DNA of 35,311 nt. Source: Bacteroidota bacterium (GTDB lineage Bacteria > Bacteroidota > Bacteroidia > Palsa-965). The position numbers and the translations under genes are program-made. Below the pieces are notes generated by a model that was given only the letters and a program-made list of their open reading frames with translations, was not told the DNA's origin and ran no database searches. Numbering within the stretch: position 1 is the first letter of the stretch; each line of letters opens with the position of its first letter. Location: positions 561 through 35,871 of the forward strand of contig JABDCB010000028.1 in assembly GCA_013288325.1 (NCBI GenBank), given 5' to 3'. Of this stretch, positions 17,940-27,213 are shown piece after piece.

Positions 17940-18632
17940 TTAATACGTTAGTTTTTGAATAGCGATACCCGAATAGTCTTTTTTCGTGGGAAAATACAAG
18001 CCCACATGAACATTGAAGCAAGAAGAATAATAGATGGATTGCGACTCCAAGTCCTGTTTGTTTCCTGCAAACAGATTGTCTGTGGCTTCTATGAAAACCG
18101 GCAGACCTTTGATTTTGAAATAGAAACTCAAACCCAGATCAATGGTTGATGTTGTGCCGCTTGCATCAGTTGGAATAGCGTAATCGGATACCGGATAAAG
18201 GCTCCGTGCCGCCCAGTAATTGTTCATGACAGCAAAATGCTGACAGGAGCTGTAACCGGCAGTAAGAAATAGTTTACCAATGCGGATTTTGTTACGTAGC
18301 AAGGGATACTGAAGATGAATACTCTCCATTATAGGATGATCTATATACGTTACAGGTATACTAAATGTCTGAGGAGTCGGTGTGTTCAGTGTTGTTCCTG
18401 TCATTTGCCCGTCAAAGGAGGAGGACGCATAATAAGTAAAACCTCCATAGATCCAAAGTTGTTTGTAATGAAATCCAACGTCAGTGCTTATCCCGTTAAA
18501 AAGCAATGGTTTTCCGAACACCTGGGAGTAATATAGGGAAGACGAACTGACGTTGACATGAAAAGTTTCCTGGCCAAGACATACACTCTCCAGTGTCAGA
18601 AACAAAGAGGATAAAAACAATGCTTTCTTCAA
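17940..18632 (-). CDS. Outer-membrane beta-barrel-like protein, first gene of caspase operon
   Basis: This 230-aa protein has a signal peptide (MKKALFLSSLFLTLESVCLGQ) and a beta-strand-rich mature part (STDVGFHYKQLWIYGGFTYYAS, SCFNVHVGLYFP). That is consistent with a small outer-membrane barrel or a surface-anchored beta protein. It is the first of seven minus-strand genes with overlaps or gaps of at most 45 bases. The upstream 148 bases separate it from a divergent operon and hold the only room for the operon promoter. It resembles its downstream neighbour in size and type, but I see no strong residue identity, so I do not call them duplicates. Function unknown. Confidence 0.82.
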   Translation of the reverse strand: MKKALFLSSLFLTLESVCLGQETFHVNVSSSSLYYSQVFGKPLLFNGISTDVGFHYKQLWIYGGFTYYASSSFDGQMTGTTLNTPTPQTFSIPVTYIDHPIMESIHLQYPLLRNKIRIGKLFLTAGYSSCQHFAVMNNYWAARSLYPVSDYAIPTDASGTTSTIDLGLSFYFKIKGLPVFIEATDNLFAGNKQDLESQSIYYSSCFNVHVGLYFPTKKDYSGIAIQKLTY

Positions 18633-18780
18633 GGGAGTAAGTGTTGCAAACGAAGATAGTAAAATTCCATAAAGTTCTTAATAAAGTATTGGTCGGCGAT
18701 ATAATTATTTTTATATCTTCGATTGGTGGAATGCCTCTATAATTTACTTGTTAACGTACTTTCCATTTCAAATTTGAAAT
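18633..18780. promoter_or_regulatory. Divergent promoter region between the caspase operon and the WG/FGE operon
   Basis: This 148-base AT-rich gap must contain the start signals for both long operons. For the minus-strand operon, TTCGTTTGC (reverse complement of 18646-18654) differs by one base from TAnnTTTGC and lies about 14 bases before the ATG. For the plus-strand operon only a poor match (TAATTTAC, 18740-18747) is seen. Because both operons share this gap, a regulator binding here could affect both. No binding site is recognised. Confidence 0.35.
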
Positions 18781-21012
18781 ATGCTTAAACAGTATTCTTT
18801 TCTGGCGATCGGGATTGGTATTATTTTTTCCTGTCTGCAAACAGGAAGTGCTCAAACTCCACAATCTGGTCATTTGTATGGTTTCAAATTGAAGCCACAT
18901 TCTTCTCCACCTGTGTATCAGATCTGTGATGAAAAGGGAAAAGCTACTGGCCCTGACCTTTTTGATGAGTTCAATCCAGACTATGCGAATTTCTCTACGT
19001 TTGCTCTTGTGAAGAAAAAAGGTAGCTGGGGTGTTGTGGATACTCATGGCCAGGTATTGGTTCCTTTTCTATATTACCGGATGGAACCTTTTGTAACCTG
19101 TAAAGGAGAGCGTATAGAAGGTAAAAATCAGACAATGCCATTAAAAGCCTACTCCGGAAGGTTTCTGGTTAACTACGATCATGGCGAAGAAGGCGTTATA
19201 GATCAGAATGGCGAAAGTAAACTGCGGCTTCAAGGTATATCCAGTATCCGGAGTCGTACAGATAGCTCCCTGATCTTCCTCATCAAAAATTATGCATCGG
19301 AGTATGCTCTGGCCGATACGAATGGAATGATAATACTTCCCTTTACCCTTTATGATGACTTGCTAGTTGGATTTGATGGACCTATATTGGTCAAAGCAAA
19401 TGATCAGAAATTTTATATTCTGGGAAAAAAACCAGGCCCCTCCTTTGACAATTGTCTGCCTGGGAATACGTCAATCCTTAAGAAAGACAACAAGTGGGGA
19501 AAGTTGCCTTTCCATAATGAAGCAGGCATTCCATTCGAAAATGATACCATACTATGTATCTCCAAGGGTATTTATGGCCTGAAGAAGCAAGGTAAATGGG
19601 AGGTGATTTCGAATCAAAAGGGGGTGAAGAGGTTAAATGCCTTGGCACTTGATGATATTGTCACAGATGACTATACCGGAGAAACCTATTTTGGAAGAGT
19701 CGGAGCGAGCTGGACGGAGTTCGATATAAACACAGGAAGAGCCATTGTCACTTTTAACTGTGATAGAATCTATACCAGTTCCAATGTAAGCTATCTGTGT
19801 ATAGAGAAAGAAAATAAGCAGCAGCTTTGTCAGGACAGGACGGGAAAAATTATCATGCCCGCAGTCTACGAAAAAATCGACATCGATGGAATGGATAATG
19901 ATGGTGATAAACTGGTCAAAGTTCACAATAAAGGAATGGAAGGGGTGTATGACCTGCGTAAGAAAAAGGAAGTAATAGGATGTCAGTACGAGATGGTGGA
20001 TTTCAGTGTTTTTTCTGATTTCCCGGATGCTACAATGATAAAAGTAAAGACGAAAGGGAAATACGGTGTGTATGATATGCGACTATGTAAAGAGATCATA
20101 CCCTGTATTTATGATGATCTGAAACTGGATTATTATCTGGATGACCCTGCCCATCTATTTATACCGGTAAAGGAACATGGGCGGTGGACCAACTACTTAA
20201 TGGATATACGGTTTAACCCTTATGAGCGTACGACTTCTGTAACCCATTCTCTGTTTGCTGCCAAGACAGAAGTGACGGTGAAGGATTGGCTTGGTTATAT
20301 GCAGTTGTCAGAAACGGAAAGAGGGGTTGATGCCTTAAGCATGAATAAACTAATGCCTGATACGGATTTGCTGAACCCCAAGGCTCGTATTGCCTTTCGT
20401 TACCTACGTTTAGAGAAAACAGAAAAACTCGGAGAAGTGGATCTCAACCCATATCCGATGGCACGAACTTCCAGCAGAACTCTTTACCCCCTGGCGAATA
20501 AAAAGGAATATTTTGATGCTCTGGAATACCCGGTTACGGGGATAACCTATGAACAAGCACTTGCGTTTTGTGATTGGTTGGGTAGGTATGTAAGTGATTC
20601 GAAGGACTGGCCAATAATGGTTTTAAGGCTTCCCACTCCGGAGGAATGGGAGGAAATAAGTGTGGCCGGATTAAGAAAGGAGGAGTTGTCTGCCGGAGTT
20701 CGGGATTCGCTAAATGAGAAAGGCTGTATGCTTTACCGTTATAAGACCGATAAAGCCTGTACCAAATATGATGAAATGATCAAAATGAGGGGTAAAGAAA
20801 GCGTATGGGCTAGCGATTTTTTCCCGAATGTAGCGGGTGTGAATAATCTGTTTGGTAATGTAGCGGAAATGACCTCCGATAAAGGTGTTTCAAAGGGTGG
20901 GAGTTATGACCATTATGCTAGCCAGGCGGCTTTGCATAAATCGATCTCTTATACGACTCCTCAGCCATGGCTAGGTTTCAGGTATGTGATTACTTTTCCT
21001 TTTGCCCCGTGA
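18781..21012 (+). CDS. Secreted WG-repeat protein with C-terminal FGE-sulfatase-like (SUMF1) domain
   Basis: This 743-aa protein has a signal peptide ending about residue 25 (LQTGSAQ). Residues ~75-475 contain WG-type repeats, each pairing a 'G.WGV.D..G..v.P..Y' strand set (KGSWGVVDTHGQVLVP, KGKYGVYDMRLCKEIIPCIYD, GVYDLRKKKEVIGCQYE). Residues ~485-743 follow the formylglycine-generating-enzyme fold: AKTEVTVKDWLGYM, PVTGITYEQALAFCDWLGRY, LRLPTPEEWEE, NLFGNVAEM, KGGSYDHY and WLGFRYV. The cysteine pair needed for FGE oxidase activity near the C-terminal GGS motif is not visible, so this is probably a non-catalytic member, as in GldJ/GldK-type proteins. It is the first gene of a three-gene operon. 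The next gene starts within its stop codon. Confidence 0.92.
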   Translation: MLKQYSFLAIGIGIIFSCLQTGSAQTPQSGHLYGFKLKPHSSPPVYQICDEKGKATGPDLFDEFNPDYANFSTFALVKKKGSWGVVDTHGQVLVPFLYYRMEPFVTCKGERIEGKNQTMPLKAYSGRFLVNYDHGEEGVIDQNGESKLRLQGISSIRSRTDSSLIFLIKNYASEYALADTNGMIILPFTLYDDLLVGFDGPILVKANDQKFYILGKKPGPSFDNCLPGNTSILKKDNKWGKLPFHNEAGIPFENDTILCISKGIYGLKKQGKWEVISNQKGVKRLNALALDDIVTDDYTGETYFGRVGASWTEFDINTGRAIVTFNCDRIYTSSNVSYLCIEKENKQQLCQDRTGKIIMPAVYEKIDIDGMDNDGDKLVKVHNKGMEGVYDLRKKKEVIGCQYEMVDFSVFSDFPDATMIKVKTKGKYGVYDMRLCKEIIPCIYDDLKLDYYLDDPAHLFIPVKEHGRWTNYLMDIRFNPYERTTSVTHSLFAAKTEVTVKDWLGYMQLSETERGVDALSMNKLMPDTDLLNPKARIAFRYLRLEKTEKLGEVDLNPYPMARTSSRTLYPLANKKEYFDALEYPVTGITYEQALAFCDWLGRYVSDSKDWPIMVLRLPTPEEWEEISVAGLRKEELSAGVRDSLNEKGCMLYRYKTDKACTKYDEMIKMRGKESVWASDFFPNVAGVNNLFGNVAEMTSDKGVSKGGSYDHYASQAALHKSISYTTPQPWLGFRYVITFPFAP

Positions 21013-21740
21013 ATAAATTACTCCAATCGTTTATTTTATACCTTCTTCTGTTCTATTCAGATCCTTGGCATGGCCAGGTGCGGATAGCGCCTAAGTTGCC
21101 GGTAGAGGTTAGATTTCAGTCGGCCTATTCTGCTGCCAGTTTGTTCTGTAAGTCGGTACAACCTGTGATGGATAGTGTTGCCACACGCTTTTCACTTCAA
21201 TCATCTTCTTTACTTCCCATTGTTTTTCCGGAATGTATGCGTTACTCCGTAAGAATGGATATGGCTGAAACAACCTCCTTGGAAGTACTGTATGTCAACT
21301 TTGGAAAAGGATATGCTGATTTTTCCATTGGCCGGTTTCAAATGAAACCATCTTTTGTTGAGCAGCTTGAGGAAAAAGTAAAGTCGGACAGCTTAGCTCT
21401 GAAGGCCTATCAGTTTATTACGAAGTACGGAGAAGGAAATAATTCCAAAGCCATCCGCATGCAGCGAATCAGTCGCATGGAATCCTTACAATGGCAAATG
21501 ATTTACTTGTGCTGTTTTTATAGTGTTGCCGAACTGCGTTTTCATGCAATAGTTTTTGCCAATGCATCCGATCGCATCCGGTTTTATGCTACAGCTTATA
21601 ACAGAGGGTTTATGAATAGTCAAATGGAAATTGAACGCTGGCAGACGATCTGCATTTTCCCCAGTGGCAAAGTAGATGTAGAAAATAATTACCCTTACGG
21701 AGAAGTTTCTATCCATTATTATTCAGATAAAAACAATTAA
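21009..21740 (+). CDS. Exported protein of unknown function, GTG start coupled to upstream gene
   Basis: This is a 243-aa protein. I place the start at the GTG at 21009, which shares GTGA with the TGA stop of the upstream gene, a classic coupling overlap. It leads straight into a signal peptide (MNKLLQSFILYLLLFYSDPWHGQ). An ATG at 20967 would add 14 residues and overlap the upstream gene by 46 bases, breaking the signal peptide pattern. The mature protein has a helical middle (FVEQLEEKVKSDSLALKAYQFI) and hydrophobic strands (VAELRFHAIVFA, RIRFYATAY). I recognise no family. It lies 2 bases before the start of the giant Asp-box protein, so the three genes are probably expressed together. Confidence 0.8.
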   Translation: MNKLLQSFILYLLLFYSDPWHGQVRIAPKLPVEVRFQSAYSAASLFCKSVQPVMDSVATRFSLQSSSLLPIVFPECMRYSVRMDMAETTSLEVLYVNFGKGYADFSIGRFQMKPSFVEQLEEKVKSDSLALKAYQFITKYGEGNNSKAIRMQRISRMESLQWQMIYLCCFYSVAELRFHAIVFANASDRIRFYATAYNRGFMNSQMEIERWQTICIFPSGKVDVENNYPYGEVSIHYYSDKNN

Positions 21741-21742
21741 CT

Positions 21743-24700
21743 ATGCTCTTTAAAATCATTCGCAATGGGTGTCTTGTCTTATTGGTACTGTTAAGTAAGC
21801 CTTCGATCTCCCAATGGGTTCCTGCTCAGGGACCAGAAACAGGAGTTGTGAGATGTATGGCAGCAGATGGAAATCTGCTCTATGCCGGAACAGAACAGGG
21901 CGTTTTTCTTTCGACCGACAATGGGGCTTCCTGGATCGATATTGATTTGCAGTTTCCGAACAAAATCATTTTTGGTCTTACCGTATACAAGCATGTGCTT
22001 TATTCTCTTCGCGATCAGGGAGTGATTTATTACTATGAAGAGAAAAACAAAAAATGGATACATGCAAACGACGGAATTCAACCATACCAAATGATTCAGG
22101 AGGCTATTCCAGGCTCGGACGGGGCTGTCGTAGATAGGGAAGAAGGTGATAAAATTATAACGCTGACAGTAAAAGACGGGAACCTTTACGCCATAGGAAA
22201 TTCCATGTATCTTTTGAATAAAGACAATACCTGGAAAATGACGGATCTGGAGCAAGGTTATGTTAACCCTGGCAAGAATATTTTGGCCCCTTCCTTTTAC
22301 AATAATCATCAGGTGCAGTTGTGGGCACCTGTCAAATCCAAGCAAGTCAACGTGGGTACGGATATAGTGCTGACCAATGCAAATAATATTTTCTGTGTTG
22401 TCAGAGGAGGGGGCCTGGAAGCGAATGGATATCTATCCTTTAATTCAGGGAGCAGCTGGGAACGAGCTATAAAGCTTCCATTTACGCCGGATGATTTTTT
22501 TGTAACGGGAGATGTAATCTATATCTGGACCACCGAATTCCCGCTCAACGCTTGTCGCTCTTTCGACAGAGGCAAAACATGGAATAAGCTGGCCATGGTA
22601 CCCAATCAGATTCTTAAAAAGGGAGCATTCCTTTTTGCAGCCACCAATGATGGAGTATTCCGATCCGGCGATGAAGGAAAGACCTGGGTAAAAACAAGCG
22701 CCGGACTCTTTAACGGGGATATTGCGGAATTGTTTACCGTGGAAAATACACTCATCGCATTACATTCCTTTCAAAATGGAAAAGTTTTCCGTTATGATAA
22801 TAAAGCCTGGAAGGATATCACACCGGGTAAAGGAGTCCGTACCATGATAAGAAACGGAACATTTCTTATTGCCGTTACTTTTCAGGGAGAGTTATTCCGC
22901 TCAGGTGATAAGGGCTCGTCCTGGGATGCTATAAAGTCTCTCCCCGCTGATAGCAAAGATTTGAATAAGGTGGAGTTGAAGAAGGGATCCGTTGTCGTTA
23001 CTACAAATGGAGGTCAGGAGTATATCTCCTTTGATAATGGTAATTCATGGAGCGGTTCTTCCTCCGTGTCAAATCAGGATGAAGCAGAGATGGCTCCCAT
23101 TCGGACGGAAAATCTTGTTTTCTCTTCACTCGCGGCTACCGATTCAACCTTGCTGGCAGGCTCTCCCAATGGCATTCTTGTTTCCAGAAATCATGGCAGG
23201 AGCTGGATCCCCGGTATGTTATTCGGTCAGAATATAGTTGCAGTTGCTGTAACCACTAAAGGGATTCTGGAATTGCAAGCTTCAGATGAGCTGAGTATGT
23301 CAAAAGACGGAGGATTGACGTGGGTTCCCATCAAACTGGGAAGCTCTCCAATCAATTCCCTGGAAACGGACAAGAATTTTGTAATGGTTAAGAATAAAAA
23401 GGGAGAGTCTTATCTCTCTTCTGACGGGGGAGAGACCTGGAACATTATTTCTGGCCTCGCTGGACATAACATCAATTGTTTGGCGAATGTGAATGAGCTT
23501 ATTTATGCAGCAGATGGATTAGAGGTGCTTTCTTCCATAGATAATGGAATAACGTGGAAAATTATGCCAAAACCATTTCACAACAAGGAAATTGCCAGTA
23601 TTACCGCGTATGAAAAAAAGCTTTGGGTATTAACAGAGCGTGTTTTATATGTTTCGGATACCAAAGCAGGCCCCTGGGATTCTGTGGCGCTCTCAGAAAG
23701 TGACGCCCCGTATCAGAAAATCGCCTATGGCAATAATTGTTTGGTAACGGGATCAGCTAAAGGAATTTCCTTGTCTGAAGATGGTGGAAAAACATGGACT
23801 AAACCTGATAACAAAGGTTTCCCTGGGGAGGCTGTCATCAAATCACTGCATGTCGGAAACAGCATTATATGTGTCAAGCGAGGGATGCATAATGAGGAAG
23901 ATAGTTTGTTTATTTCCAATGACAAAGGCAAAACCTGGAAGTGCATTTTTGAGCCGGGTTGGAAGATTAACCATAAACTGGAAGAACTAAAAGTAACTGA
24001 AGTGGCAACGATCGGCTCCCGTATAGTATTGGGTACGGATGGAAATGGCATTATGCTCTCGGATGACAATGGAAAATCCTGGACAGAAACCGAAGCCGGT
24101 TCCAAATGGAGTTATGTGCATTCCCTTGTTTCCTGTGATGATGTATTATTGGCCCTGGGCTGTGAGAACTATTACGATGACCGTACCGGACCTTTTGCTC
24201 CGAGAATTTCAAGGGATAAAGGAGAGACCTGGACCAAACTAGGAACCCTGTTAGATAAAAAAAACAAGGATACGCTGAAATGGGGAGCTATGTTTTGTCT
24301 GCATTCTTCAGCAGGGAGTAAGCTGATCGTAAATACGGCCGGGGATGTTTATGTTTCGTCCGACAAGGGACAATCCTGGACTGCAACGGGTTTCCCGTCT
24401 AAAAGAAAGCAGGATACCTACACTCCCGTTGCAAGGGCGATAGCTGTCAAAGGCTCATCCGTTTTCCTTGCCCCGGAGATGGATTTTCCTTCGGATGGAA
24501 GAATGGTCGTAATGATTGGTGATCCTCCTCCATTTTCCAGAGGAGGTGGATTATGGCGTTATGAAGAAAACGAAAAAAAGTGGAAAAAGACGGATCATGG
24601 ATTGACGGATTCTACGATCACGGCCATTGCGACGACAACAGATGTGGTGCTTGTGCTTACACCATCCGGCATTTTCAGGTCAAAGGATGACGGGCTGAGC

Positions 24701-27181
24701 TGGACGAAACTTAATGATGAAAAACATTTCGGGGCAATCGGGTTTTTAACAAGTAAAAATAATATAGTGTATATAGGTGGCTCCGAAGGTGTTTTTGCTT
24801 CCCCTAATAATGGAGATTCATGGGATAAAATAGCTCCCTTCTTTTGCTGGCCTCATGGCCGAATTGCAGCATGGGGGCAAGGATTATTTGTGCAGGATGC
24901 CAGCGCCAATATTTTTTATGCCAAAACACCTGATTATTCCTGGTCTGTAGTTTCAGAGCAGGGATTCAGTTCGGGTGATATCAGTTCTGTTGTGATGGAT
25001 CAGTCAAAGATTACGATATATGGATTTGCAGGCATCCTGAGCTCGGAAGATGACGGACGGCATTGGCAACAGAAGAGTCAATTCAGCTCGGTACCTGAAA
25101 TGGGTGGAAGTCAGGGAATTCTTGACTCGGATGGAAAATATCTTTATAACAGGACCAGGCATTATGGGATACTGAGATCATCGGATGGGGGACATACCTG
25201 GGTGACCATGAATAACGGGCTCCCGACGTATACGAATACGAGTTGGAATAGAACAACCGGTATAATCTCCTATCCCGGGTGTATCCTAGTAGGTATTACA
25301 ACGCCGGAAGGGTTTGTAGGAGAATTCATGTCACAAAATGATGGTAAAACCTGGCACCTTGTTAATAACGGCCTTCCGCCTGATGCAAGCGTCAATGGGA
25401 TTGTTAAACACGGCCATAAGTATGTGGCGGCTACTTCATTGGGGTTATACATTTCCGATCGTAAGGGTGTGAAATGGACCCGGCTTAAAGGAGATGGATT
25501 GAACGTACAGTATATCCGGGAAGTGCATTCTATTGGAGGATCTTTGCTGGCGACAGTTCAAAGCAGCAAGAAGAATGTGGCTTGGCCCGATATTTACTAT
25601 ACCAATGGAGCGTATAGTTCAAAGGAAGATAATTCCTGGACAGGTAGCGGAATATACATTTCAAACAATGACGGAGAAACCTGGACTCCTCTGAATAGTA
25701 AACTAAATGAGGATTATATCGATGCCACCATCGTAAGTGGAAATAATATTCTGGTGAATGCATATGAAAGAGATAATGTTTTTGACGGGAACTATGGTAG
25801 CAGAGCCTATGCAACCGACTGGAACAAAAAACTGAGAAGTAAAATATTACTATCTTCCGATAAGGGCGTTCATTGGAAGGAAGTAAAATCCGGATTTCCC
25901 GGTAATGCCTCGGTTACCAAAATGTTTTGTGTAAATGATGCAGTATTTGCATGCATAGCAGATAGCGGATTATACAGGTCCCTGGATCACGGCGAGCAAT
26001 GGTCAAGCATAAGTGTTCCTGTTCAGGATCCGGAATATAATTGTGTGAGTACAGAAAATAGATTATGGGTGGGTTCATCAATGGAACTCTATTCATCCGA
26101 TAATTTGGGAGATACCTGGGTCCTTCAGACCGGAGAGACAATTCCTAAATCTGTTGTTTCATATTCAGGAAATGCGCATCAGCTGTTTTTATACGGAGGC
26201 TCTGCAGAAAACATACCCGGGCGGATGTTGATTTCGTCGGATATGGGAATGACCTGGAAAAGAGTAGGTAACGGGTTACCGGAAGAGCTGGTCACAAGAG
26301 GTATATGTGTTATTAATTCAACTGTTTTTCTTCCCACCTTCAATGCTCTTTATAAGTCGGAAGACAAGGGTAGAACCTGGTCCAATCCAAATCCATCCAT
26401 ATGTCTTGATTATAATTTGTCAGTGGCTGCAGGAAGGGATTGTTTGTATGCATTCGCCAAAAATCTGACCAGTTTCGGTGCAAAAACGAACGGATGGAAA
26501 AGTCCTTCATCCGTACTGTTGTCTAAGGATAACGGTGTAAGTTGGAAGGATGCAAGTTCAGGTTTAGCGAATATATCCGGACGGAGTGTGAGTCTTTATA
26601 CATGTAAGAATGGGGTATTGGCTCAGACGAGCTCAGGGTTATTTGAACGGAATGGCGCTGAGTCGGATTGGAGCCTGGTTACTAAAGAGAATCATGAAAA
26701 TGGCAGGCCTGTAAGCGCAGGTAATCTTATTATAGAAACCAACTTCATCGGGGGGGTGTCTACAAACATTTATTCCCCGGATGGAGGCAGGACATGGTGC
26801 GGCTCAGGGCTTGATACTGTCTTTTCTCCGCTGTTCATTCATGTGAAAGTGCAAGATGGAGAAAAACTTTATGCCGGATGTGAGAATGGCCTTTTCTATT
26901 CCCTGGATGGCCTGAACTGGAAATTCATTTCCGGAGGTAATACAACTCAATTGGCGGTAAAGGATCAATCTGTGGCAAGAGTCGTGAGAATGTACCCTGG
27001 TTCAACAGAATTACTCACTATTTCTATTGACATGGGCAAAACCTGGTCGGATAGAAAGAATAGTTTTCTTTTAGAAGGCGTTCAGATTACCGGGCTTGCT
27101 ATTCTTGATAACATGTTATATGCATCCACTTCCGGTCAATCTGTTTGGAAGATGGTGTTAACAAACGAAAAGGATAAATAG
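21743..27181 (+). CDS. Giant secreted Asp-box (VPS10/sortilin-like) multi-propeller protein
   Basis: This 1812-aa protein has a signal peptide (MLFKIIRNGCLVLLVLLSKPSISQ). I count roughly 30 Asp-box motifs spaced about 40-60 residues apart from start to end (STDNGASW, SFDRGKTW, SGDEGKTW, SSDGGETW, SNDKGKTW, SDDNGKSW, SKDNGVSW, SIDMGKTW). That is enough for several six- to ten-bladed propellers in tandem. Such repeats occur in sortilins, sialidases, GH74 enzymes and photosystem-assembly factors. I see no additional catalytic or carbohydrate-binding module and no type IX secretion C-terminal domain. The first ~330 residues are paralogous to the 531-aa FISUMP protein at 1950-3545. It starts 2 bases after the upstream stop and converges with the histidine kinase gene after 32 bases. 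Surface binding or scaffold function is inferred. Confidence 0.93.
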   Translation: MLFKIIRNGCLVLLVLLSKPSISQWVPAQGPETGVVRCMAADGNLLYAGTEQGVFLSTDNGASWIDIDLQFPNKIIFGLTVYKHVLYSLRDQGVIYYYEEKNKKWIHANDGIQPYQMIQEAIPGSDGAVVDREEGDKIITLTVKDGNLYAIGNSMYLLNKDNTWKMTDLEQGYVNPGKNILAPSFYNNHQVQLWAPVKSKQVNVGTDIVLTNANNIFCVVRGGGLEANGYLSFNSGSSWERAIKLPFTPDDFFVTGDVIYIWTTEFPLNACRSFDRGKTWNKLAMVPNQILKKGAFLFAATNDGVFRSGDEGKTWVKTSAGLFNGDIAELFTVENTLIALHSFQNGKVFRYDNKAWKDITPGKGVRTMIRNGTFLIAVTFQGELFRSGDKGSSWDAIKSLPADSKDLNKVELKKGSVVVTTNGGQEYISFDNGNSWSGSSSVSNQDEAEMAPIRTENLVFSSLAATDSTLLAGSPNGILVSRNHGRSWIPGMLFGQNIVAVAVTTKGILELQASDELSMSKDGGLTWVPIKLGSSPINSLETDKNFVMVKNKKGESYLSSDGGETWNIISGLAGHNINCLANVNELIYAADGLEVLSSIDNGITWKIMPKPFHNKEIASITAYEKKLWVLTERVLYVSDTKAGPWDSVALSESDAPYQKIAYGNNCLVTGSAKGISLSEDGGKTWTKPDNKGFPGEAVIKSLHVGNSIICVKRGMHNEEDSLFISNDKGKTWKCIFEPGWKINHKLEELKVTEVATIGSRIVLGTDGNGIMLSDDNGKSWTETEAGSKWSYVHSLVSCDDVLLALGCENYYDDRTGPFAPRISRDKGETWTKLGTLLDKKNKDTLKWGAMFCLHSSAGSKLIVNTAGDVYVSSDKGQSWTATGFPSKRKQDTYTPVARAIAVKGSSVFLAPEMDFPSDGRMVVMIGDPPPFSRGGGLWRYEENEKKWKKTDHGLTDSTITAIATTTDVVLVLTPSGIFRSKDDGLSWTKLNDEKHFGAIGFLTSKNNIVYIGGSEGVFASPNNGDSWDKIAPFFCWPHGRIAAWGQGLFVQDASANIFYAKTPDYSWSVVSEQGFSSGDISSVVMDQSKITIYGFAGILSSEDDGRHWQQKSQFSSVPEMGGSQGILDSDGKYLYNRTRHYGILRSSDGGHTWVTMNNGLPTYTNTSWNRTTGIISYPGCILVGITTPEGFVGEFMSQNDGKTWHLVNNGLPPDASVNGIVKHGHKYVAATSLGLYISDRKGVKWTRLKGDGLNVQYIREVHSIGGSLLATVQSSKKNVAWPDIYYTNGAYSSKEDNSWTGSGIYISNNDGETWTPLNSKLNEDYIDATIVSGNNILVNAYERDNVFDGNYGSRAYATDWNKKLRSKILLSSDKGVHWKEVKSGFPGNASVTKMFCVNDAVFACIADSGLYRSLDHGEQWSSISVPVQDPEYNCVSTENRLWVGSSMELYSSDNLGDTWVLQTGETIPKSVVSYSGNAHQLFLYGGSAENIPGRMLISSDMGMTWKRVGNGLPEELVTRGICVINSTVFLPTFNALYKSEDKGRTWSNPNPSICLDYNLSVAAGRDCLYAFAKNLTSFGAKTNGWKSPSSVLLSKDNGVSWKDASSGLANISGRSVSLYTCKNGVLAQTSSGLFERNGAESDWSLVTKENHENGRPVSAGNLIIETNFIGGVSTNIYSPDGGRTWCGSGLDTVFSPLFIHVKVQDGEKLYAGCENGLFYSLDGLNWKFISGGNTTQLAVKDQSVARVVRMYPGSTELLTISIDMGKTWSDRKNSFLLEGVQITGLAILDNMLYASTSGQSVWKMVLTNEKDK

Positions 27182-27213
27182 AATAACAAGACCGCCCCAT
27201 TTCTTCCGCCTCC

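Noticed and set aside
18781-21012. Active formylglycine-generating enzyme
   Set aside because: The fold motifs are present but the catalytic cysteine pair is not visible and no sulfatase is in the window.
26900-27181. Type IX secretion C-terminal sorting domain on the giant Asp-box protein
   Set aside because: The last residues still belong to the propeller pattern (SIDMGKTW, then YASTSGQSVWKM) and lack the usual sorting-domain end motifs.
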